From Amphimedon queenslandica (Eukaryota > Porifera > Demospongiae > Haplosclerida > Niphatidae): a DNA stretch of 29,085 nucleotides. Position 1 is the stretch's first letter. Each line of letters opens with the position of its first letter. Below are positions 1 through 10,300 of this stretch, piece after piece. The position numbers and the translations under genes are program-made. The notes beneath the pieces were generated by a model that worked only from the letters and a program-made list of their open reading frames with translations, ran no database searches and had not been told where the DNA came from. The stretch is taken from positions 166,788-195,872 of the forward strand of contig NW_003546243.1 of NCBI RefSeq assembly GCF_000090795.2, in the 5' to 3' direction.

Positions 1-110
1 TGCCCTTATTGTTTGATAGTACTGATGTTTTTGAGTGCTTGTGGTGTGCAATTATTATAGATATCTTTTGCACTTCCTCACTTTTCTTTTCTCACTCATT
101 CCTTATTTAG

Positions 111-3100
111 ATTTCCAAGGATTTGGTGATACTGACAATACTACAGTGATAGTAAGACTAGGACAAGCTGTTGCATTACTCTGTAATGTAACACAGAGGC
201 CAGTGCCTACCATTGTATGGTATAAGAATGATACAATTATAGAACCTGATACAGTCGATGATACAAATCCCAAGTACATATTATTAGATGATGGACAGCA
301 CTTAGTTATATATAATTTGGTTAATGATGACATAACTGCTACTTATAAATGTGGAGTTATTAATGTTGTTAATCCACAAAATTCAAGCAATAACTACACA
401 TTGTATAAAGGTAATGTGTTCATTTATGACAAACATTGCTTTATATTATTCCCTTATTATGGTATTTTTTTCTAGTTAATACAATACCTGGTGGTATGAA
501 TGCTTTTATAGCATATCGTCGTCCAGTTACTAATCAATTTGTATCTAGTCAAGATTCTACTATTTCATATTTTTACATTGCTGCAACTAATGGTGCTACT
601 GAAGTTGGTGGTAGTGGTGCTATTACTCCTACAATGCAAGATGGGAACTTACTTCGAATAAGATTTACGAATACTTTAGCCTCAACACCTGGTCTTAATG
701 TGATTCTGGATCGAGATAGTATTAATGTTGATACCAGTGTAACTGTGGGATATACTGTTGTAGGTATGTACTCTTGGTATTGGTGAATGTTCTGTTTTCT
801 TATCGTGATACACGTAATCACTTTTCCCTACTTTTTATTTCATCCCCTTCTTTAATCTTCCTTGATCATCTCATTCTGTCTCCTTCACTTTTTCTATTTT
901 CAGAACCTCTGAGTGTAGTAGAGTTTCCATCAGTAAAGAATGCCTCTTCATTTCGATATTATGAATTAGAAAACATCAACTTTACATGTAGAGCTAATGG
1001 AACAGATGTAAAGCTACGATGGTATTTCAATGGACTACAATTAACTAATAACAATGAGACTTTGATACTAAATGATCTATCTCCAGCAAGAACTGGTGTA
1101 TATCAATGCTTATGGGAAGGATTCTTTGATAATGAGAGAGAATCTGTATCTTGGGCACTCTCTGTACAAAGTAATGCACTATACATGTGCATGTATTTGT
1201 GTGTATTTTATTCAGTTATGAAACTCCCCCACATGCAATACTAACATAATAAGGTGGAAGAATGTATAATGTACATTTCATTACAATGTGTTAGGCTTGG
1301 TTAAATCAACCAGGTGTTCCCCATTAAGTGATTCACTGGTTTGAAGGAATCTGAGTAGAGTATCTCTTTTTTAGGATAATAAATTTTGTAAATTCTAGAA
1401 GATTGTATTTAATTGAAGAGTATCAAAAAAGAATACCGTATAGCGCTTTAATTTTTTGGAGCTACAATTTTGCTGATTAATAAAAATCAATTTTTCATGG
1501 AAATAATTGTTGCGGATTTGCAAAGTTAGTGCCACACCTTTAATGGCAATTGAAATTTTAGCGGGTCTTTAATTTTTCAGTTTTATGCTAACTGCAAAAA
1601 TAGCAAAAGTTTAGCTCCTTGAAAATAAAGCACTATATGGTAAAGCTAATTAATTTACCAAGGCAATAATAAAATCTGTATAAAGGGGGCTTCTTTTTTT
1701 AAGTTCCAAATACAAATTAAGCATACCCAAAATTTGAAAAACAAAAAAAACAGGTTAGCAAAATCAGTATGCCCTTTTGCAGAATGAAAATAAAACAAAA
1801 ACTTCATAAAAATTGAAGTTATTGAGTGAAATAGTTTAATAACAATAACAATAATAATTATTATTGCCATTTTATCATTAATTTTTATAATGGTCATAAA
1901 AAAGTTTTTTATATTCATTTTAGTTATAGATATATTAGGACCAGTTCATAGTATTCAATCATCAGTATACAATTGTTCTACTGTCAATATCACTTGGAAT
2001 AGTCAAAATGGAGTCATCAATAGTCCAAATGTTTTTTACCGCCTGAAAATATATGATGATGTCACTGGTTCTTTAATAGATGCTGTATCAGTATATGATA
2101 CTAATTATCAGTTTGTGGATAATGACTTATTCACTCATCGCTATACTTATGTTATAAATGAAGCTACTCCAATTAAAGAGGGAATATCTGATAACAATAC
2201 ATTCTCATATCAAAGAGGTACCTACACATTATACTTATTGTTGATAATGATTATCCTTTAATAGTTCCTACATCAGCTACAGTAAACACATCAATTGATG
2301 TACTTTCTTATACACAAGATATGATTATTGTCCAGTTCCAAATCCCAGTTAAGCTAAATTACTTCATTACTGTCATCATCATCATTATATAGATTGTACT
2401 GGAATGTGCTCATGAAGTTCTTGAACATGTTACTGTGTCTGTAATATGTAGTGGTACTGATGTCTATAGCAATGTCACATACTTCATAAAGGATATGAAT
2501 AATATAAAAGGGTTGGTATTGGTACCTCAGTATCAACAGTGTAACATCAGTATTGCCTTCACTAATGATGTTGGTAGTAGTGAACCATTTATAGTACCAC
2601 TTAGTGAGTCAATTTACATTATATTAGTTTTATGCATTTAAGCCATTGTGTACATCAATAGATACTATTATTATGTATGCTACCACTACTAATACTGTCC
2701 CTACTACTTCATCATTCCCTACTGCTACACCATCATTCACTATGAACAGCAATAGTGTTACTGTTGCAAGTGCAGGTTAGTTATATTGATTTATTTTATA
2801 ACCTCTTTATTAATCCAGTGACCATGTCATTATTGAGTGCTGTCATAATATCACTAATAATATGTCTTACTATATCAGTCATTTATATTATCTACAAGAA
2901 GAAAGCATATAGTAAGTTTTCTTATGTATATTTTCAGTAATGTTATTTGATTGCATTGCAGAGACTCCTTCTTCACAGCATCATGAGATAGCTACTGCAA
3001 GCAATGAAGCATATCAGTTTCATAGTTTAATGACTGATAATAATCCAGCTTATGGTAGAATAAGAGGAAGTGTAGGAGTTGTTGACAGTTCAGTTACTAA

Positions 3101-3125
3101 TGACAATCTTCTTGAAGAAAGATGA
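111..3125 (+). CDS. Ig/fibronectin-III single-pass membrane receptor (5' end missing)
   Basis: Exons by splice signals and phase: 111-410, 476-763, 904-1170, 1924-2217, 2265-2347, 2393-2603, 2662-2775, 2819-2911, 2962-3125 (stop TGA 3123-3125); 603 aa in the window. Exon 111-410 is an I-set-like Ig domain (LLCNV, IVWYKN, then YKCGV). Exon 476-763 is an extracellular module without the Ig cysteine pair that I cannot name. Exon 904-1170 is a second Ig domain (FTCRAN, LRWYF, GVYQC). Exon 1924-2217 and the pair 2265-2603 look like two fibronectin type III domains. A Ser/Thr-rich stalk (2662-2775), a transmembrane helix (2819-2911, ending YKKKAY) and a 50-60 residue tail with an NPAY motif follow. 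All introns are phase 1 except 2348-2392. A pyrimidine-rich acceptor ends at 110, so the signal peptide probably lies upstream; an ATG at 35 with a hydrophobic run is the alternative start. The acceptor at 2662 was chosen by phase and is least certain. No catalytic domain; ligand unknown, adhesion or recognition inferred. Confidence 0.8.
1434..1642. mobile_element. MITE with TACC...GGTA ends, in receptor intron
   Basis: Terminal inverted repeats of about 30 bp with mismatches (left TACCGTATAGCGCTTTAATT, right complement TACCATATAGTGCTTTATTT, both continuing to GGAGCTA). TA at each end fits a TA target duplication. There is no coding capacity in about 205 bp. It lies in the 753-bp intron 1171-1923. 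The remainder of that intron is AT-rich with nothing I recognise. Confidence 0.75.
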
Positions 3126-3374
3126 AACGTGATGTGAATTATGCATTATAACAGTAATTAAGTTATGGAGAATTTATCATAAAAATCATAATTATTTTTT
3201 GAAAGTGCTTAATATAATTATTTTTTAGTATAAATTTTTATCCCATTTCAATTTCATTCAGACTCCCTCCCACGTATAATAATTATAATTATGACCATGC
3301 ATGCAACCGCAAATTCAATTAAACAAAAAACATTTGTAAGGGCTCGGCTTACTGTCATTGTAGATAATGCTATC
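3126..3374 (+). promoter_or_regulatory. Intergenic spacer, 3' UTR of receptor and promoter of kelch-kinase
   Basis: Only 249 bp separate the receptor stop from the ATG of the next gene, so the 3' end of one and the promoter of the other must share it. It is AT-rich; no canonical AATAAA or TATA box position can be assigned with confidence. Confidence 0.4.
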
Positions 3375-6300
3375 ATGGCTAGGCTATTTAGTAAGTTGTC
3401 ATCATAATTTTGTTGTCAGTCACGTAATGTCCAATGGAATTTCTAACTAATTGTAGATCACCGTTATCAACCTCGCTATCAACTGAACGAAAGAGCTGGT
3501 CATTTCTCTGTATCTGTGAGCCTAGACGACACAGTCTTTGTGTGGGCCGGGAGACAGGATGGCCGTTTACCTGAAGTACATGATAGTGAAGAAAAGAGAA
3601 GGACCACCAGTAGCATACAATACCTGTCCCTTTCAACTGGCCAATGGGTCAATAGAGATACTACTGGCTCTCCTCCATTAGGAGTGAGAGGCTACTCCTG
3701 CTCTGCAATCAATAAGAAGTTATATTACTTTGGAGGGTATTGTGGTCATGACGTCTGCTTTCATAATAGCATTACGGAGCTCGATACTGTCACTTTCCAA
3801 TGGCGAGTGATTGAGGCAACTAATACAACTAGGCCGGTTATGATGAGATGTCATGGTGGAATGATCACATTCGAGCACAACGGAATGCATCATTTACTTA
3901 TAATAGGTGGCATCGGATCCAAACCAACTCTACAAGCACCGCATACCGAATATACAAAACTGCCTGACGGTAGATGGCGTACTAACGAACACTCAGTTTA
4001 TAATTTATCATCAAGTAAGAGATGCTATGGAAAATATTGTAGTATGCTATGCATATTGAAACTGAAGCTTTAACTAGAGTACATGTACTCTTGGCTTTAA
4101 TTTATTGAAAAATGTATGTTATTTATACATATGACCCTCAAAAATTATGTTTGGATGTAATCTGTTTTATGAAATGCTGAGGAAATTACTGTGAATTTGG
4201 TGTATTGAGAAGCCATAAATTTTTTAATTCTTCTCTTACATGTATTAGTATACATGTACATGTATATGGATCAACTTTGCTTGGTGATATCAAATCAAAG
4301 CATCCGTAGTTTCAGGTCATCAACCCATATAAGAGCAGGATGTATAATACACATATAGTACTTAATTTGGAATTGTTAATCTTTCTGCATGTAGGAAAAT
4401 GGAGTAACCCCTTAATTGTCGGTCAATACCCCCCACATATTCACGGATTCATCATTGAAAAGATAAACAACACAAAAGCTATTCTGTTTGGTGGATCAGA
4501 GAGTGATGACACTGTAGGGGCTGTATTTGTCAGTAACCATATTTATCAACTCGAAATATCAATTGGAACAGTGGTACGCTATACATATATGCACATACAC
4601 ATTCACATAACTTCATATAATTTCTTATTAGTGTTGGCAGCGTATAAAGAAGCCTCAAGCAATGAGTCTTTGGCCTGAAGTGAGGTATATTCACGCTGCT
4701 GCTGTTATTCCTGGATCATCTCCAATGCTACTGATAAGTGGTGGAAGGGATAACAGTGATGACATAATTGATGATTGCTGGATCTTAGACATTACAGAAT
4801 ACTCATGGCTAAAGGTTAATGCTGTTTACACTTAACATGTTGTACATTTGTGCCAATAAACTTTATATAAACTGTCACAAATATCATAATAACTATTTTT
4901 CTCCAACAGTTAGATGTACCTCACTGTATTAGTAAGAGATGGGGCCACTCTCTCTCAGTTTTTAATATGAGTCCTCACTGCATCTGGGTAATAACTATTG
5001 GAGGACTAGATGATAGCAAGAAGTGTGTAAAGTTTCCTAATACTGTTATGCTAACGGAATTAGGTGAGCACTTTAGGTAGTATAACGGGAATAGTAATTA
5101 ATGATTGTGAGTAATTATAATTTGTCCGAGTCAGACCTGGGCCATTGTAATTGAGGCTTATACCTGAACAGTATGGTAATTGGAATTTTAATTGAAACTA
5201 ATGTACTGACTACCAACTCAATACAGATGCAGAGAAAATGCTCTCAATCTCCCTCAGTAGCCTTTCAAATTACATGATCGTATGTACATGCACTGTGTAG
5301 TCCACATGTAGGCAATCAGGGTTTCCCAGTATAGTGCTGAGCTTCTTGCCGACCATGTACTATAGTACACGGTCTCGGGTCAAATTTTGTAAAAAAAGTA
5401 CTAGGAAAGAATTCTTCATTTTTATAATTTTTTTTGATCCACATATATGTTCTGATTTTGTGTATCTAGTTCGAGCTAATTCCAATTAAAATAGAATTTT
5501 TAAAGTTTAAAAAAAATTTTTGGAGACCATCTACAGTACACTGTCTTGGGCCAAATTTTGTCAAAATTGACTTGGGGAGAATTCTTAATTTTAACGTTTT
5601 TATATTTTTTTGAGGTCAAAATACCATTTTAGGAAATAGACGCCCGGGCTTTTATTTATGGAAATACGATGCATGTTTTGTTGTTGTTGTGTATCTAGTT
5701 TGAGCTGATCCTAATTAAAATTAAATTTTTATGTATTTTGAGACTGAGTACACGGTCTTGGACTAACTTTTGTCAAATGATAGACTGTTGGTTTTTTTGA
5801 CAACAGAGCAATATGATGGCATGGGGTTATAATACACTATTTGTGGATAGTTCAAAATACCTCAACAGACAATTATTATCATAACTATTATAATTTTTTA
5901 TGCTGTAGTTACCAGTGGCAAGGGAAACTGGATAGTAAGTGCTACATTAAACTCTCATGATTTGACCACTGAAGAATACAGGACCATGTATCATCACCAG
6001 CTCAAATTAGTACGGAAAGAATGGCTAGGGGAGTCTCAGCAACTCAATGACTGCAAGGTAGAATTGCAACAAAAGGAAGCTGAATTGCAACAGCAGAAAA
6101 ATCAAAGGGAGCAAGACGCACAATTCTTTCATATTCGAATGGAGCAGAAGGACAGAGAAGAAGCTGTGAAAGAGCAAGAGATGCTAAGGTATCGCTATCA
6201 GTTGCAAGAGAAAGAAAGAGAACTACACGAGTCTCAGGAAGCAAATCGTGTTTACCAGCAGCAAGTAGTAAGGAATGATCACTGGGTCATTTGTAAAGAT

Positions 6301-7038
6301 GAAGTGATTTTGACACATAAGGAGCTAGGAAGAGGATCCTATGCCAGTGTTAAAGTAGGAATCTTTAGAGGTTTAAGAGTAGCTGTCAAGTCACTTCATA
6401 CTATCATCATATCAGAATATAATCTAGCTCTTTTCTCTAGGGAAATGAGTATAGCATCACAGCTACGTCATCCTAATTTGGTCCAGTTCATTGGTGCAAC
6501 CAAAGTTGGTAATCCTCTCATATTGACTGAGCTCATGAGCACTAGCCTTCATAAAGAGCTTCAGAAGAACCAATTGACAAAGGAGCAGATTCTCAGCATT
6601 GCTCAAGATGTAGCTTTAGGCCTCAACTACCTTCACCTGTTTAAGCCTCAGCCTATTATTCACAGAGATGTCAGCAGTCCTAACGTATTATTAAAGCCTT
6701 GCACTAGACCTGCTGGTTATGATGCCAAATTAGCCGATTATGGTACAGCTAATCTTCAAGAAGCAGCCACTACTGTTATGCCAGGTAATCAAGCATATGC
6801 TGCACCAGAAGCCTTTAATCCTGAACTACATAGTCCAGCAATGGATATTTACAGTTACTCTATTCTTCTAATGGAAATGGTCCTTCATCAACCACCAGCC
6901 ATGAAAAGAGAAGCAAGGGAACAACAAGCCTGTCAAGTCTCTTGGTCTACAATGAAATCAATAATTCAAACAGGAATTAACACTGATCCTAGAGCTCGAC
7001 CTCATATGACCCTTATTCTTCAAAAACTTAACGAGTAA
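3375..7038 (+). CDS. Kelch-repeat / coiled-coil / protein kinase fusion (TKL-like)
   Basis: Exons 3375-3390, 3457-4014, 4395-4573, 4632-4814, 4910-5063, 5909-7038; 739 aa. The start is the ATG in a 16-nt coding exon followed by GTAAGT; phase runs unbroken into ERAGHFSVSV, a typical kelch blade. Residues ~10-365 carry repeated blades (YYFGGY, LLIIGG, ILFGGS, LLISGG, VITIGG). Residues ~395-483 form a Gln/Glu/Lys-rich coiled coil. Residues ~500-739 are a kinase domain: GRGSYASV loop, VAVK with Lys524, Glu542 in helix C, HRDVSSPN with Asp617, a DYG motif (Asp640) in place of DFG, and APE at 662-664. The key catalytic residues are present, so activity is likely. The LRHPNLVQFIGA signature suggests the tyrosine-kinase-like group. 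No signal peptide or membrane helix is seen, so a cytosolic protein is inferred, with kelch blades as the sensor or scaffold. Substrate unknown. Confidence 0.88.
5223..5800 (-). repeat. Dispersed repeat copy in kelch-kinase intron
   Basis: The 845-bp intron 5064-5908 contains a copy of the window-wide repeat family, on the opposite strand to the array at 8180-10480. The shared core is GTACTATAGTACACGGTC near 5360, followed by AAATTTTGT, GAATTCTT and a GAGCTAATTCCAATTAAAAT-like block, with two more diverged units to about 5770. The flank 5223-5345 is recognisably similar to 26875-27000 (GATGCAG, AAAATGCTCTCAAT, CACATGTAG, ATCAGGGTT, CTTCTTGCC), so the two loci share a longer element. Confidence 0.7.
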
Positions 7039-7344
7039 AATTAATAATTTTAAATTATTTTGTATTTTTTGAAACATTGACAAAAATGACAAATAAGTTA
7101 CCGGTACCTATTATAAAAAGCTTTGGGAAGCGACTATTTGGGGGAGATTGACATGAGCCTCAAGATACTGAAGATAGTATGACTGGTGAAAGAATTTCAG
7201 AAGAGAAATACATACATGCACACACTTCAATACTATAAAAGCAAAGCATAATCTAAGAGCCTTTTAGTGAGCAATTATTATGAATGATTTACTACAAAGT
7301 GCATTCATTGAGACTGATAATGAATAATAGTAATTGTTTTGAAG

Positions 7345-10300
7345 TTAAATTTCTTCCTTTACTTCTCCACAATCAGTAATCGTAATCTTTTCACTTGTCC
7401 TACAAAATAAACACAACTGAATACAAGACTTAATGCGTCATGCTTACTTCCCAGTACGTGATCCATAACTTTCAATAATTTTGATGACATCCATTCCTTC
7501 TACCACTGATCCAAATACAACATGTTTACCATCCAACCTACAAAAAACAAAAAACATAGTTCATATACAAGTTGCTTAATTTTTTCAAATCATAGTTTTC
7601 AAATTGTTCAAATTTTGCTTTTTATAATTAAAAATTTAATACAAGCTAACTAACATAAATTGGGAAACGTCAAATTTAATGTTGACCCATAATACTAATT
7701 TGTACATAATACTAATCTGTAGTCTTTTTCAGTATTAGAATGTTGTCAAAACTTTGACAGTTATGAGATCATGGTATTTGGCCCACAATTTCAGCAATTC
7801 AAACTCTCTTTAGTCTTTACATAATACAAGATGTATCAGAAAATGTCACAAAAATTGATATTTCTTTGCATCCATTTTGGCAATAGACAATCAACCAATT
7901 AAAAGTCCATGCTCTTTGTTAAGCAGTTCAAATTTAAAGCCAGAATCAACTCAAAATTGAATGTAAAGCATGCATCCATAGGTAGTGACTAGGCACACAA
8001 TGGTCATAATGTCTACATGTAGGCTAGGCCTTACTACAGGCTAGCTGCTTGAGGAAGTGGTTATCAAAATTATAGAGTACTTAGCAATCTAAACAATTCA
8101 TTGATTAGAATCAGCTCAAACTATCTAAACAACATAAGTACATGTACTATGCATGTGCAATAAAAATGCTGAAAATTCTCCTAGCCAAAATTACCATGTA
8201 CTATAATACAGGGCTGTTTACTCAATATTTGAGCAACTTAATAAATTTGTAAATAATCCAATTTTTATCGAAATCAGTTTAAAATTTCTACACAACACAA
8301 GCAGTCAAATCTCTCTATTCTGGGACCCAATAATACTGTCCTGATTATGAAAGTGTCCTTATTTGAGAGGTTTATCAATTTACACTTATATAGTATTGGG
8401 ACCACTACTGCCTGTCTTGATTATAGAGGCGTATTATTTTAGACTGTCCACAATAGCAGGTTTGACTGTATATCCATTGGAAAATTAAAAAAAACAGTGA
8501 ATTCTCTCCTTTTAAATTTTGACATAATTTGGCCAAAGACCGTGTACTATAGTACAGGGAATTTTGTCTGATTTTGGATCAACTTTAAAAATTCATAAAA
8601 AATCTAATTTTGATCGGAATCAGTTCAAACTTTCTACACAGCATAAGAACATGTATATGTATTAGGGAATATAATAAAAATAGAGAATTCTCTCCTTTTC
8701 GATTTTGACATAATTTGGCCAAAGACCGTGTACTATAGTACAGGGAATTTTGTCTGATTTTGGAGCAACTTTAAAAATTCATAAAAAATCTAATTTTGAT
8801 CGGAATCAGTTCAAACTTTCTACACAGCATAAGAACATGTATATGTATTAGGGAATATTACAAAAATAGAGAATTCTCTCCTTTTCGATTTTGACATAAT
8901 TTTGGCCAAAGACCGTGTACTATAGTACAGGGACTTTCATCTGATTTTGGAGCAACTTTAAAAATTCATAAAAAATCCAATTTTGATCGGAATCAGTTCA
9001 AACTTTCTACATAGCATAAGAACATGAATATGCATCAGGCAATGTAATAAAAATAGAGAATTCTCTCCTTTTCGATTTTGACATAATTTGGCCAAAGACC
9101 GTGTACTATAGTACAGGGACTTTCGTCTGATTTTGGATCAACTTTAAAAATTCGTAAAAAATCCAATTTTGATCGGAATCAGTTCAAACTTTCTACACAG
9201 CATAAGAACATGTATATGCATCAGGCAATGTAATAAAAATAGAGAATTTTCTCCTTTTCAATTTTGACATAATTTGGCCAAAGACCGTGTACTATAGTAC
9301 AGTGTAGAAGGGAACTGAGCCCTTAAATAAACAATTTTTTTACAAAATAGATATAACACAGGGATAAATAGCAGGTTAATAAATGAGATAATAATAACAG
9401 AAATAAGTGATAGAAAAATAATAAGATAAAATGAATAGGTTAGGTTAGGGTAAGACGAGCTTCTGAGATAGCTCTGCAGAAATCGTTTGAATCGAATGAT
9501 CTCACTCTTGATCGTGATCCTCGTAAGCACCTGATTGCTGCCTTGAGAATAGCGAAAGAGTATCGGCAGCGAATCAGGTTAATGGTGACACTATAGTACA
9601 GGGACTTTCGTCTGATTTTGGATCAACTTTAAAAATTCGTAAAAAATCCAATTTTGATCGAAATCAGTTCAAACTTTCTACACAGCATAAGAACATGAAT
9701 ATGCATCAAGCAATGTCATAAAAATAGAGAATTCTCTCCTTTTCAATTTTGACATAATTCATAAAAAATCCAATTTTGATCGGAATCAGTTCAAACTTTC
9801 TACACAGCATAAGAACATGCATATGTATTAGGGAATGTAATAAAAATAGAGAATTCTCTCCTTTTCAATTTTGACATAATTTGGCCAAAGACTGTGTACT
9901 ATAGTACAGGGAATTTTGTCTGATTTTGGAGCAACTTTAAAATTTCATAAAAAATCCAATTTTGATCAGAATCAGTTCAAACTTTCTACACAGCATAAGA
10001 ACATGTATATGTATTAGGGAATGTAATAAAAATAGAAAATTCTCTCCTTTTCGATTTTGACAAAATTTTGGCCAAAGTCCGTGTTATTAGTAACGCGGTA
10101 GCGTTACTAAGTAGGATTCACCCCACTTCAAAATGGCTGCCACGACTTTTGCAGCCTTGCTATAGTACAGGGACTTTCATCTGATTTTGGATCAACTTTT
10201 AAAATTCGTAAAAAATCCAATTTTGATCGGAATCAGTTCAAACTTTCTACACAGCATAAGAACATGTATATGCATCAGGCAATGTAATAAAAATAGAGAT

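Noticed and set aside
35..110. ATG at 35 with a hydrophobic stretch as start of the receptor
   Set aside because: A pyrimidine-rich tract and TTTAG acceptor end at 110 and the phase matches the phase 1 pattern of the gene, so this is more likely intron. It remains a possible alternative signal peptide.
573..821. 82-codon minus-strand frame across receptor exon 476-763
   Set aside because: Antisense shadow of an exon with proper splice sites and phase; no recognisable domain.
1290..1345. Stem-like sequence around GGTTAAATCAACC considered as a tRNA or small RNA
   Set aside because: Short palindrome only; no cloverleaf, anticodon arm or T-loop GTTCRA could be placed.
7444..7446. In-frame stop as the end of cyclophilin
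   Set aside because: It overlaps a consensus GTAAGC donor, and the exon 7399-7345 adds the conserved C-terminal strand in phase.
9436..9450. Telomere-like GGTTAGGTTAGGG
   Set aside because: Only two or three units, inside a retroelement tail; it is not an internal telomeric array.
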